Below are positions 54,799-63,603 of a stretch of DNA of 64,000 nt, piece after piece. This DNA is from an uncultured Clostridium sp. (lineage in GTDB: Bacteria; Bacillota; Clostridia; TANB77; CAG-508). A program made the translations under genes and the position numbers. Position 1 is the stretch's first letter. Each line of letters starts with the position of its first letter. A model generated the notes under the pieces. That model did no database searches, was not told the DNA's origin, and saw only the letters and a program-made list of their open reading frames with translations. The stretch covers positions 151,198-215,197 of the forward strand of contig CAKNIZ010000001.1 of the NCBI GenBank assembly GCA_930980855.1, in the 5' to 3' direction.

Positions 54799-55509
54799 TT
54801 AATATTCTTTTTCTAAACACTCGTTTAAGTATATCTTGCTTACTAATTGAAGCTCTTTTTTATTTTCTTCTGACAATTCAAATGAATATATTTTTTTTGG
54901 ATCTGATAATATGATATATCTTATTGCTTTTATTGTTGTATCACTAATTTCCATTGCTCCTTTATCTTGTCTTCCACATGCTTCACATTTAAAGCCACTA
55001 TTCTTAAAACTAAAGTATCTTAGCTTTTCTTTTGTTTTACAGTTTACGCATTTATCTATTACTGGTCTAAATCCTAATATACTTAACAAACGTATTTTAA
55101 ATATTGATAGTATGAATTCCATGTCTTTTTCTGTTTCAGATAACATATATATTGTGTTTAATGTAAGTTGCAATATTCTATATGTGTTTTGGTTTTCGTC
55201 TGTTACATCATTTACTATTTTTGCAACTTTTGATGCATATGTTAGTTTATCTATATCTAGTCTTAAGTTATAAAATATTTCTATTGGTTCGCATGAGTTT
55301 ATATGATATGAGCTTGCTCCTTTATATATTAAAAAATCGCCGAAACATAAAAATTGAGTACCTGCCATCAGTGTACTCTTTGGTTTTCTTGCTCCCTTTG
55401 CACTACATCCTATTTTTCCCAAATCAGGAGTAAGAAGGGTGCACATTTTATCATAGTCACCCATATTATTTTGAGCTAGAATAATTCCTTTTGTTTTTAT
55501 AATTCCCAT
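54799..55509 (-). CDS. recO: DNA repair protein RecO
   Basis: A 236-residue mediator that loads RecA with RecR. It has an N-terminal OB fold (KTKGIILAQNNMGDYDKMCTLLT) and a zinc site (CVNCKTKEKLRYFSF with CEAC). Standard place after era and the YqzL-like gene. Confidence 0.93.
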   Translation of the reverse strand: MGIIKTKGIILAQNNMGDYDKMCTLLTPDLGKIGCSAKGARKPKSTLMAGTQFLCFGDFLIYKGASSYHINSCEPIEIFYNLRLDIDKLTYASKVAKIVNDVTDENQNTYRILQLTLNTIYMLSETEKDMEFILSIFKIRLLSILGFRPVIDKCVNCKTKEKLRYFSFKNSGFKCEACGRQDKGAMEISDTTIKAIRYIILSDPKKIYSFELSEENKKELQLVSKIYLNECLEKEY

Positions 55510-55691
55510 TTTATATCTTCTTTTTCTACATCCTTTATACTTTTTTCATTATTTCCTATTATTTCATTTGTTACTTCGATGTTATTGGTATTTCCAATAT
55601 TTTTCATAGTTTTGTCTACTTCTAAAAGTTCTAACATTGTATTAATGTTTCCCGTTGTTTTAAAAGTATTCCAAGCAATTTGTTTTAACAT
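55497..55691 (-). CDS. YqzL-like small protein
   Basis: A 64-residue protein with the N-terminal LKQIAWNTFKTTGNINTMLELLE stretch seen in YqzL family proteins encoded between era and recO. Here it has an extra acidic tail and overlaps the recO start by 13 bp. Function unknown. Confidence 0.7.
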   Translation of the reverse strand: MLKQIAWNTFKTTGNINTMLELLEVDKTMKNIGNTNNIEVTNEIIGNNEKSIKDVEKEDIKWEL

Positions 55692-55700
55692 AGCACTCTC

Positions 55701-56600
55701 CTATTCTTCTGCTTTAAATTTTTTCACTATGCTCATATCATTAATCCAATCTTCTTTAACTTTTACCCAAAGTTTCAAATTTACTTTTGTATCTAGCATT
55801 TTTTCTAAATCTTCACGAGCATATGTACCTATCTTTTTAAGCATGTTTCCATTCTTCCCTATTATTATGCCCTTATGTGATTCTCTTAAACAGAAAATTG
55901 TTGCTTCTACATCGTAAATTTTTTCCATCTCTTTTGTTTTTCTTGTTTTCATTTTTGTAACTTCTACTAAAATGCCATGAGGAACTTCATCTTGCAATAG
56001 TTTTAAGGCTTTTTCCCTAATTGTTTCTTCTGCAATTTGTCTTAGAGTTTGATTTGTATATTCCTCTACACTATAATATGCTGGACCTTCTTTTAAGTTA
56101 CTTTCTATTTCATCAATAATTTCTTCTATATTTTTATCTTTTTTTACTGACACTGGTATTATTGCTACAAAGTCGTATAAATTTTTATACTTATCAATTA
56201 AATCTGCTATCTTTTTAGCATCTACTAAATCTATTTTGTTAATTATTAAAATAGTTTTCTTTTTACTTTCTTTTATTTTTTCCAATATTTTTTCATCTAT
56301 ACTTTTTTCTGTAGCTTCTATAACATAAAGTACAACATCTACATCTGGAATTGAACTTATCGCATTTTCATTCATCATATTTCCCAATTTTGATTTTGAT
56401 TTATGAAGACCAGGTGTATCCATTATTACTATTTGTGAATTGGGTCTATTTATTATTCCTCTAATTATGGTTCTTGTTGTTTGTGGTTTATTTGCTATAG
56501 CTGATATCTTTTCTCCTACTAATCTATTTATAATACTTGATTTTCCAACATTTGTTTTACCAACTACTGTTACAAAACCAGATTTAAAACAATCCATCAT
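55701..56600 (-). CDS. era: GTPase Era
   Basis: A 299-residue GTPase of 16S maturation and 30S assembly. G1 is GKTNVGKSS, G3 DTPGLH and G4 NKID, followed by a C-terminal KH domain (GIIIGKNGNMLKKIGTYA). Two palindromic repeats lie directly upstream. YbeY, its usual partner, is about 2 kb away. Confidence 0.96.
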   Translation of the reverse strand: MMDCFKSGFVTVVGKTNVGKSSIINRLVGEKISAIANKPQTTRTIIRGIINRPNSQIVIMDTPGLHKSKSKLGNMMNENAISSIPDVDVVLYVIEATEKSIDEKILEKIKESKKKTILIINKIDLVDAKKIADLIDKYKNLYDFVAIIPVSVKKDKNIEEIIDEIESNLKEGPAYYSVEEYTNQTLRQIAEETIREKALKLLQDEVPHGILVEVTKMKTRKTKEMEKIYDVEATIFCLRESHKGIIIGKNGNMLKKIGTYAREDLEKMLDTKVNLKLWVKVKEDWINDMSIVKKFKAEE

Positions 56601-56624
56601 TATATCCTTTCTAAATTATATTAT

Positions 56625-56711
56625 ATTGTATATTCAAGTTCTTGCAGTTTCTCGCAGCTTGGAGGACTTTACGTCCGACAGCAAGAAACAAAAGAACTTT
56701 GAATATACAAT
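56625..56711. repeat. Palindromic repeat, short form, copy D
   Basis: ATTGTATATTCAAGTTCTTG to CAAAAGAACTTTGAATATACAAT (ends inverted). It differs from copy E, 27 bp further on, at only a few positions. Confidence 0.8.
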
Positions 56712-56738
56712 TTTCAGCTTATTATAAAATTACTATAA

Positions 56739-56824
56739 ATGTATATTCAAGTTCTTGCAGTTTCGCGCAGCTTGGAGGACTTTATGTCCGACAGCAAGAA
56801 ACAAAAGAACTTTGAATATACAAT
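56739..56824. repeat. Palindromic repeat, short form, copy E
   Basis: Near-identical tandem neighbour of copy D, in the same orientation. The core has GCGCAGCTTGGAGGACTTTA and GTCCGACAGCAAG. The two copies occupy nearly all of the gap between DUF3048 and era. Confidence 0.8.
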
Positions 56825-56868
56825 TTAAAATTATTTATAACTGCTATAAATTGTATCAACTCACATTA

Positions 56869-57927
56869 TTACGCATTTGCCTCAATCTTCACATTCGCAT
56901 TTATTGGACAAATTTGCATAAATGTATTTCCATCATTTACATCTATTTCATTCCCATCTAAATCTTTATATACTGTTTTTGAACTTCTTGAAACTTTTTC
57001 ACATTTTATTGGTATAGCCTTTCCATTTGTAATATAGTATCCATCTTTAGTTCCAGTTGTATTCATAGTTTGTCTACCTTTATTTTCTCCATCATTCAAT
57101 GTGCTATTTGCAATAAATTCTATTATTATATTTTTTGCTGTTACATCTTCTCCTGTTGTCCAATCTGTTTGTTTTTTGTTTCTTGAATATCTAGTATATC
57201 TTTTTGTTTCACTATTATATTCCCATTTAACTACATTTGATTGTGAATATGGAATTGTTACTGTGTCTGCTACAGTTCCATTTTCTAAATCCACTTCCTC
57301 TGTAACATAATTTAAAACACTTTCAGATGATGAAGTAGTTCTATATCCTTTATCATTTGCTATTTCTAAGATTTTTTCTGTTGAGGTTGCAACATTATGA
57401 GGAGATTTCTTTTCTTTTACTCTCCAAAATTCTTTTGTAGTTTCAGATATACCATTTATATTGTTTACACCTAAGGTTCTTATATCTGATTGAGCTTGAG
57501 GACTCCAACCATAGTGCACATATATAGCATCATTTTCTAAAGCATAATCCAGAAAATAATGTCTTGAACTTCTTACTGGCCCTATTCTTTCCAAATTAGC
57601 TCCTTTAAATAAAGCCATTAATCTAGATTCTCCACCTTCTACAATTATTTCATATACCATATATGCATCATTTAATCCTGCTTGTGGAAGTGCATCTATG
57701 TTATTGTCTATCATTACTGCTATAGGTCTTTGTTCCCCTTTATATATTTGAACAGTTGGCATTTCTGCAACAATTGTATTTTGATTTTGTTCTTCGTTTA
57801 CAACTTCTGTTCCTAAAAATGTTGGATTATTTCCTTCTATTCCTTTAATGTACAATATTGCACAGCAAACCGCTATTGCAATAACACATAATATAATAAC
57901 TATTGTTAAAATGACTTTTTTCTTCAT
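56869..57927 (-). CDS. DUF3048 (YerB-like) membrane-anchored protein
   Basis: A 352-residue protein. It has an N-terminal membrane anchor (VILTIVIILCVIAIAVCCAILY), then a DUF3048 domain: RPIAVMIDNNIDALPQAGL, YEIIVEGGESRLMALF and GPVRSSRHYFLDYALE, then the C-terminal YTRYSRNKKQTDWTTG. It acts outside the membrane. The biochemical role of the family is unknown. The Cys near residue 21 is within the helix and may not be a lipobox. Confidence 0.87.
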   Translation of the reverse strand: MKKKVILTIVIILCVIAIAVCCAILYIKGIEGNNPTFLGTEVVNEEQNQNTIVAEMPTVQIYKGEQRPIAVMIDNNIDALPQAGLNDAYMVYEIIVEGGESRLMALFKGANLERIGPVRSSRHYFLDYALENDAIYVHYGWSPQAQSDIRTLGVNNINGISETTKEFWRVKEKKSPHNVATSTEKILEIANDKGYRTTSSSESVLNYVTEEVDLENGTVADTVTIPYSQSNVVKWEYNSETKRYTRYSRNKKQTDWTTGEDVTAKNIIIEFIANSTLNDGENKGRQTMNTTGTKDGYYITNGKAIPIKCEKVSRSSKTVYKDLDGNEIDVNDGNTFMQICPINANVKIEANA

Positions 57928-57941
57928 ACGTTTCTCCCATT

Positions 57942-58685
57942 TTATATTCTAAAAATTGTTAACCCATATATTAATATTACTATTAATGGTCCCATAAATG
58001 CTCCAAATACCACTTCACCTAAGTTTCTTGTATCATTTAATCTATTTCCTGCAATTAATATCGATAGTGCTAAACTTAAACAAAATACTACTGGGTCTTG
58101 AGTGTTTATCCAAATTGCAGTTAAAATTGCAAATGCAATAGCCGTTTGCCCACTTGGGATAAATACATCCTTATTTGGATTTTTTTGTTTTCTATAATTA
58201 GAAGCAGCTTTAACAGCAATTATTCCAATTACTGTTAGTATAATCCCTACGAATGCTAAATGTGTTGGTGAAGCAATCATTTGACTAAATAAGCTCTGTC
58301 CCATTTGTGTAAGTTCTGTTTCTCTAAAAAACAGAAAATATGCTACTACTATATCATTGCAAGCAGCAAGAACTACTGCTCCTGCTGCCACATCTTTTGC
58401 TATTTTAGCTTTAGGATGATATGTATCAACATACAAATCTACAACTGTTTCTATAGCAGTATTTATCATTTCAGCAAATATTACAAAAAATACAGCAAAA
58501 GTAAGGCATAGAAATTCGGCTGTAGTAAAATTATAAAATAGGCTTAGTATCATTACTATTACACCTATAATTAACTGCTTTTTAATATTACTTTGTGTTG
58601 TTGCAGCATATACTATACCATTTACTGCATTATTACATGCTTCTATAAAATTATGATTATAGAGTCTTTCATCCTTTTTTTTCAT
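57942..58685 (-). CDS. Undecaprenol/diacylglycerol kinase fused to degenerate PAP2 domain
   Basis: A 247-residue membrane protein. The first 125 residues are a DgkA-like kinase (AEMINTAIETVVDLYVDTYHPKAKIAKDVAAGAV). The C-terminal part resembles a PAP2 phosphatase: PSGQTAIAFAI and AGNRLNDTRNLGEVVFGAFMG. The catalytic His of PSGHT is Gln and the His of the last motif is Asn, so the phosphatase half is probably inactive. Kinase–PAP2 fusions recycling lipid carriers are common in Clostridia. Confidence 0.8.
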   Translation of the reverse strand: MKKKDERLYNHNFIEACNNAVNGIVYAATTQSNIKKQLIIGVIVMILSLFYNFTTAEFLCLTFAVFFVIFAEMINTAIETVVDLYVDTYHPKAKIAKDVAAGAVVLAACNDIVVAYFLFFRETELTQMGQSLFSQMIASPTHLAFVGIILTVIGIIAVKAASNYRKQKNPNKDVFIPSGQTAIAFAILTAIWINTQDPVVFCLSLALSILIAGNRLNDTRNLGEVVFGAFMGPLIVILIYGLTIFRI

Positions 58686-58689
58686 ATAC

Positions 58690-59172
58690 CTATTCTCCCC
58701 TTGTTATATGCAATTTATTTAGGATTTCGTCCTCCTTCTTTCTCATTTCTTTTTTTTCATTATCGCTTATATGGTCATATCCCATTAGATGATAAAATCC
58801 ATGTACAGTCATATATGCCAGCTCTCTTTCAAAACTATGTCCATATTCGGCTGCTTGTTCTTCTACTTTAGGAATTGAGATTATTATATCACCTAAAACA
58901 TCTTCTACAGGATAATCACTTTGCATTAATTTTTCTAATTCTTCTTTTTGGAACATAGGAAAAGATAATACATCTGTTGGCTTATCTATGTTTCTATATT
59001 GTTTATTAATTTTTTGTATTTCTTCTGGAACAGTTAAAGTTATACTTATGTATAACTTTAACTTTGTTAATCCTTCATTTTTGAAACATTCATTTAATAC
59101 TTTATTTATTATTTCTTCATATTCCTTATTTTCAGATATTCCATTATACTGAATCTCAGCATGCTGCTCCAT
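58690..59172 (-). CDS. ybeY: Endoribonuclease YbeY
   Basis: A 160-residue zinc-dependent RNase of 16S maturation. The three-His motif HGFYHLMGYDH near residue 120 and DVLSFPMF are diagnostic. The ATG at 59172 is chosen over a TTG three bases up because GGAAGGG is 8 bp before it. It overlaps the upstream unknown gene by 17 bp. Confidence 0.94.
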   Translation of the reverse strand: MEQHAEIQYNGISENKEYEEIINKVLNECFKNEGLTKLKLYISITLTVPEEIQKINKQYRNIDKPTDVLSFPMFQKEELEKLMQSDYPVEDVLGDIIISIPKVEEQAAEYGHSFERELAYMTVHGFYHLMGYDHISDNEKKEMRKKEDEILNKLHITRGE

Positions 59173-60373
59173 CAATTATTCCCTTCCTTACTCTATCTTT
59201 CATGACTTTATATTTTCCTGTTTTACATGAATTTTTTACAGCTCTCATGTCTCCTAAATTTACTAATCTATTTCTATAGTATTGTAATATTCTAAAATAT
59301 TTGTCATTATATTTTTCAAGTTTTCGCATATCTTCTCTAATGTAAAGAATTTGTTTATTTATTTCATAATTTTTAAGTCCATTTTCTCTAGTTGCTTCTA
59401 ATGCCTTACATTTTTCTGAGAATTTCATGTATTCATTCTTTTGTTCTGGCTTGTCCCAATATATTTTTACTGCTAAAAGCTTATTATTATATTGTTCAAA
59501 CATTCTTAATAATAATTGATATGCATTTTCTCTTTTTCTTGGAACTTTAGTGTCTACTATTAAGTTTCTAGTATCTTTTAATAATTTTATATAACATTTT
59601 TCTGCTACAATTAAAGGTAAGCTGTGAACAAATATTTTTCTGCTTATTCCTAAAAGAATCATTCTTTTATCTAACATATCTACTTGATCAAGTTTTCCCA
59701 CTTCATATGTTTCAAATAAGCTACATTGTTTTATAAGTTCTGGGTCTGTAACTTCTTTTAATGGTAAAATATTTGTTATGTAATCCTCTAATGTATCAAA
59801 TATTTTATCATACATTTCTTCTTTTTGAATTGGTGTTAATCTTTCAGATAACTTCATTGAATAATGTTTTAAAAGTCTTTTAAAGATTTGTTCCATTTCA
59901 TATAAATAAAGTTCATTATATGAATCTTGTAATTTTTGCTTTTTCATTTCTTTTACATTGTTGTAATCTAATTCTAACAAGTATTTTTGTTTTCTAAGTT
60001 TATATTCTAATTCATCATTTTCTTTTAAATGAATTACATTATAATATTTAGAAAGAGCATCTTTTTCAAAATCTGTTGCCGCATTTGATTTTACTCTTTT
60101 ATATATTGTATCTATTACTAGTTGATCTATTGATTCTAAATATAAAGAGTAACTTTCTTCAAACTTTTTATTAAATATTTCTTTTTTTTCTTCTTCCTTG
60201 CAATTTATACTTTGTGTATAACTTTTTAGCACAGAATTCCTTTTCATGCTTATTAATAAATTATTTATTCCTGCTTTTGTAGGAGTTAATATTTTTGTAA
60301 ATGTACTACTTAATTTTGAAAAAAATGTTCTTTTTGTATCATAAATTCTTAAACTTTTTTCTCTTGCTTCCAT
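59156..60373 (-). CDS. Unknown coiled-coil protein in the usual phoH position
   Basis: A 405-residue soluble, Lys/Glu-rich, largely helical protein, not recognised. There is no P-loop or KH motif, so it is not PhoH, although it lies exactly where phoH normally sits between yqfD and ybeY. The ATG at 60373 has AAAGGTGG before it. The C-terminus ends GIIDGAAC. It may be a lineage-specific sporulation or RNA-related factor; that is a guess from neighbours. Confidence 0.6.
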   Translation of the reverse strand: MEAREKSLRIYDTKRTFFSKLSSTFTKILTPTKAGINNLLISMKRNSVLKSYTQSINCKEEEKKEIFNKKFEESYSLYLESIDQLVIDTIYKRVKSNAATDFEKDALSKYYNVIHLKENDELEYKLRKQKYLLELDYNNVKEMKKQKLQDSYNELYLYEMEQIFKRLLKHYSMKLSERLTPIQKEEMYDKIFDTLEDYITNILPLKEVTDPELIKQCSLFETYEVGKLDQVDMLDKRMILLGISRKIFVHSLPLIVAEKCYIKLLKDTRNLIVDTKVPRKRENAYQLLLRMFEQYNNKLLAVKIYWDKPEQKNEYMKFSEKCKALEATRENGLKNYEINKQILYIREDMRKLEKYNDKYFRILQYYRNRLVNLGDMRAVKNSCKTGKYKVMKDRVRKGIIDGAAC

Positions 60374-60385
60374 ATATACCACCTT

Positions 60386-61564
60386 TCAAAATCCTATTTT
60401 CTCTTTGGTTCCTATTTGCTCTATGACTTCGTAAGTAACTTTTACATCGTAATATGTTTCAAATTCTGTAATATTTACGTCTTTTTTAGAAATTTCTCCT
60501 TCTATTAGTTTGTTTAATTTTTCTTCTGCTCTTTTTTGTCCTTCGATTTTAGCTTCCTCTTTTCCGTAAGAAATTTCTGTTTCAGTTACTTCATAATTGG
60601 TATATTTTATCACTTCAATTGGTAAATAAAAATTAGAAAATAGTTTTATTTTTTTATTTGTATACATTGTATCATAAATTTCGTATTTTGAAAGAGTTTT
60701 ATAGAAATTTATTTTAAAATTATTAAATTTAATTGCATATTTATTTTCATTTTTTCCTGTTTGTTCCCTTTTTATTTCTTTTTTCCCTATTTTTTCACTT
60801 TGTGAGTATATAACTTTAGCTTTTACCTCTCCATTTGCATTTACATAATTTTTACCTGTATACTTTCCTTCCATCCACCCAGCAATTAAAACATCACCTT
60901 TTTTTACTGTATCTCCTTCTTTAACCATTAAAGTTCCATTCTGCGCGCTAATTTTTTCTATTACAGCATCTTTTGTTGCAACTATATTACAATAATCATT
61001 TTCATCTATAATTTCTGGCTTACTGTCGGCTTCTACTATTTTTACAATTGCATTAGTTCCATCTAGTTCAATACCTATCCATGCAATATCTTCCCTTTGA
61101 TAACGTATTTTGTTAATTATTTCATCTGTATCAACTTTACTTTTAAGCACACCAACTTTTAGTCCATCTTCTTCTAAAGCACTTAATATTTCATTAGAAT
61201 CCACTTTTGTATTTCCTGTAATTTCTATATTCCATACAAATTTTGAAAGAGTATAAATTCCAATTATAACTAGAAATAGTAAAATGAAAAATATTTTTCT
61301 TTTCTTATATTTTTTTATTATAAAAGGTAAGCCACTTTTGCTTTTTATCTTTATTCTGCAACCATGTTTTTTTGCTATTTTTACCGCTTGTTTAAAATCT
61401 CCTGCTCCTATGTTTGCAAATAATATTGTTGACTTCGTCCTCTTAATTCCCCATAAAAATATATTTTTACTAATACATGTATTAATAAATCTTTCTATGT
61501 AGTATCCTTCTAGTTCAATATTCAAATAGCCAAATAAAAAATTAATTAGTATTTTAAATAGCAC
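60386..61564 (-). CDS. yqfD: Sporulation protein YqfD
   Basis: A 392-residue YqfD/stage IV-type protein. It has an N-terminal domain, a membrane helix near residue 95 (IFFILLFLVIIGIYTLSKF), then a POTRA-like segment (WNIEITGNTKVDSNEIL) and a long C-terminal domain with GDTVKKGDVLIAGWMEG. The start is GTG with AAAGGA upstream. It works with YqfC in the forespore or mother cell. It lies 14 bp after yqfC. Confidence 0.9.
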   Translation of the reverse strand: MLFKILINFLFGYLNIELEGYYIERFINTCISKNIFLWGIKRTKSTILFANIGAGDFKQAVKIAKKHGCRIKIKSKSGLPFIIKKYKKRKIFFILLFLVIIGIYTLSKFVWNIEITGNTKVDSNEILSALEEDGLKVGVLKSKVDTDEIINKIRYQREDIAWIGIELDGTNAIVKIVEADSKPEIIDENDYCNIVATKDAVIEKISAQNGTLMVKEGDTVKKGDVLIAGWMEGKYTGKNYVNANGEVKAKVIYSQSEKIGKKEIKREQTGKNENKYAIKFNNFKINFYKTLSKYEIYDTMYTNKKIKLFSNFYLPIEVIKYTNYEVTETEISYGKEEAKIEGQKRAEEKLNKLIEGEISKKDVNITEFETYYDVKVTYEVIEQIGTKEKIGF

Positions 61565-61578
61565 TTTAATTTTCCTTT

Positions 61579-61839
61579 CTATTCGTATTTTTCAAAATCT
61601 ACACTCTCTATATTTCCTGTAATTATTAAATCATCTTTTGTCATTTCATTCATAAGTAATTCAAATCCATTTATATTTATAAGTCCTGTGCTCATTTTTA
61701 TTCTTATAAAAAAATCTTGGTATTCTAAAACTGATTTATAATTTTCAATAAGCATTCTATTAAATCCTAAAATTGTTACCTTTGGAATGTCTGAAGTTAA
61801 TTCTTCTGGAATATCAAATAATTTATCGAACTTTCCCAT
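61579..61839 (-). CDS. yqfC: Sporulation protein YqfC
   Basis: An 86-residue YabP/YqfC family protein (DIPKVTILGFNRMLIENYKSV and ITGNIESVDFE). It is just upstream of yqfD and 2 bp downstream of the deacetylase. Confidence 0.9.
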   Translation of the reverse strand: MGKFDKLFDIPEELTSDIPKVTILGFNRMLIENYKSVLEYQDFFIRIKMSTGLININGFELLMNEMTKDDLIITGNIESVDFEKYE

Positions 61840-61841
61840 AT

Positions 61842-62675
61842 CTACCTCTCAAATTCATCTAAACTTTTAAACTCATATCCCTGTTTTTTTATTTCCTTAA
61901 TCATTTCATCTAATATATTGCAATTGTCTTTTGAAGTTGCATGAAGTAGCATAATCTCTCCGCTATGAAGATTATCTAATATTTTTTTCTTTCCATATTC
62001 TTCTCTTCCCTGCTCTTCTTCTACCCAGTCATCATATGCAAATGACCACATAACTGTTGTATATCCTAATGTATTTGTATATGCGACTGACGCTTCACTG
62101 TATTCTCCTTTTGGGGGTCTTAAATACTTCATTTCGTAGTTAAATTGTTCATACAAATCTTTATGTAAACTCATAACTTCTTCTTTTATTACTTCATTAG
62201 AAGATTCAGGCATGCATATATGGTTAGTAGTGTGATTTCCTACTATATGTCCCTCATCTATCATTCTTTTTATTATATCTCCACTTGTTTTTACATATTG
62301 TCCTGTTATAAAGAATGTAGCTGGAACTTTATTTTCCTTTAATACATCTAGTATTTTTTCTGTATACCCTGCTTCGTAACCTAAATCAAATGTTAAATAT
62401 ATTTTCTTTGATTCTGCATTTCCCATTGCCATTCCATTAAATTCATTTATTATTCTTATATTCTCTGCTCCTAAGTCTGGCTGAGCATGATTTTTTCCTC
62501 TTTTTATTCCCCATTCAATCTTTTTCGTACTTAACGCTTCACTATTTGTAACTACAGTTTGAAAATTGTTACTAATTCCTGCTACGAAAATAACAAATAA
62601 CACAAACATTAACAATGCAATTACAATTATAATTTTAAGTATTGCATCATTACACCAAGAGCAAAAATTCCTCAT
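61842..62675 (-). CDS. pdaA: PdaA-like polysaccharide deacetylase (spore cortex)
   Basis: A 277-residue NodB-type deacetylase. An N-terminal membrane helix (IIIVIALLMFVLFVIFVAG) anchors it. The catalytic domain has LTFDLGYEAGYT (PdaA form of motif 1), GNHTTNH (metal His), RPPKGEYS and LLHATS. The FDLGYE form is typical of PdaA enzymes making the muramic delta-lactam of the spore cortex. Neighbours yqfC and yqfD support a sporulation role. Confidence 0.88.
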   Translation of the reverse strand: MRNFCSWCNDAILKIIIVIALLMFVLFVIFVAGISNNFQTVVTNSEALSTKKIEWGIKRGKNHAQPDLGAENIRIINEFNGMAMGNAESKKIYLTFDLGYEAGYTEKILDVLKENKVPATFFITGQYVKTSGDIIKRMIDEGHIVGNHTTNHICMPESSNEVIKEEVMSLHKDLYEQFNYEMKYLRPPKGEYSEASVAYTNTLGYTTVMWSFAYDDWVEEEQGREEYGKKKILDNLHSGEIMLLHATSKDNCNILDEMIKEIKKQGYEFKSLDEFER

Positions 62676-62749
62676 ATATCTCTCCTCCTGTGTAATTATA
62701 TGATAAGTTTTTATTTATATGATTTTTTGTTTTGGGACGGACAATAATC

Positions 62750-62790
62750 AAAAAAAAATAACAAAAGTAGATATTCTACTCTTGTTATTT
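62750..62790. terminator. Bidirectional terminator upstream of pdaA
   Basis: AATAACAAAAGTAG and CTACTCTTGTTATT form a 14-bp stem with an A-run on the left side and T on the right, so it works on the minus strand (after the DUF4160-like gene) and possibly on the plus. A half-site TTTGGGACGGAC lies just beside it, resembling the ends of the 21-kb element. Confidence 0.7.
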
Positions 62791-62811
62791 TGTAATTATA
62801 ACTTTTCAATA

Positions 62812-63091
62812 TTAGCAATAAAATGTAATTTCTTGCTCTGGAAAATGTTTTTTCCATTCTGATATTATATAAAAATAATTATTAACTATTGTCTCTAATA
62901 ATTCTGTCAATTCTTTACTTGGAATTTGACTTTTATTATTTGCTAAAATACAACCTCCACTTTTAGTTAACCATACTTTTGTAGAATTCGGTGTTGGTTT
63001 TCCTTTTGAAATATGGATGTGAATTGGTTCATTATTTTCGTTTGACCAAAAATAGATTTTATATCCGCAATATCTCTAGTATATTAGGCAC
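62812..63091 (-). pseudogene. DUF4160-like protein, frameshifted near the start
   Basis: A DUF4160-type frame on the minus strand: CGYKIYFWSNENNEPIHIHI, then KGKPTPNSTKVWL and a C-terminal FYIISEWKKHFPEQEITFYC. The start GTG at 63091 begins VPNILEI as expected, but one extra T near 63070 shifts it to a stop; the rest reads in the next frame. The GTG overlaps the stop of the upstream 94-residue gene. DUF4160 proteins usually pair with DUF2442-like partners. Confidence 0.65.
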
Positions 63092-63368
63092 TAAGAATCC
63101 CTCCTTGTCTTGCCCATCTATAAAAAGATGGCAAACCTCTTTCCACTATTGTTCTAAATGTTTCTATTTCTTCATCTGTATAGTTTCCGTCTTTGTATAA
63201 TATTTTGCAACTTGGAAGTTCAAATCTCACACTATCAAATCCATTTTCAGTAGGTCTTTCAAAATGAACGTGTATTATTTCTTCTCCATCTTCATTTTTC
63301 ATAATATGTGAAAAAACAACTTCTGTTTCATCAGCATATTTACAATAAGGATACATCATTTTTATCAC
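63084..63368 (-). CDS. Small partner of the DUF4160-like gene
   Basis: A 94-residue acidic protein (MMYPYCKYADETEVVFSHI and GFDSVRFELPSCKILYKDG). It resembles the small proteins paired with DUF4160 genes in mobile cassettes. Function unknown; a toxin-antitoxin-like pair is possible. Its stop overlaps the GTG of the frameshifted gene. Confidence 0.6.
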   Translation of the reverse strand: MIKMMYPYCKYADETEVVFSHIMKNEDGEEIIHVHFERPTENGFDSVRFELPSCKILYKDGNYTDEEIETFRTIVERGLPSFYRWARQGGILSA

Positions 63369-63538
63369 TCTCCATTCTTTCTAACTTTATTATTAATTAG
63401 TCAAATTTATTTAAATTACTTGTCCGTTGTTTTATTAAAATCCATCTTTCTTATACGCTATTATTAGTATAGCATAATTTTCCTAAAATTACTACATTTT
63501 TATATCACTTTCAAATTTTTTACTGTTTTAGAAATTTT

Positions 63539-63590
63539 AAAGTGTCAATTAAAGTGTCAGTAAAGTGCCAATTAAAGTTCCATTTAAAGT
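63539..63590. repeat. Degenerate tandem repeat AAAGTGTCAATT
   Basis: Four to five copies of an 11 to 12-bp unit (AAAGTGTCAATT, AAAGTGTCAGT, AAAGTGCCAATT, AAAGTTCCATTT, AAAGT) in a row, just after the stop of the coiled-coil gene. It could be a protein-binding array or decayed repeat. The rest of the gap to 63368 shows no gene; an extended -10 (TGCTATACT) for the 94-residue gene lies near 63468-63476. Confidence 0.6.
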
Positions 63591-63603
63591 ATTATTCTTA
63601 ATA

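Noticed and set aside
63539-63590. CRISPR array
   Set aside because: Units are 11 to 12 bp with no unique spacers, and no cas genes are in the window; the VapD-like protein is Cas2-fold but not Cas2.
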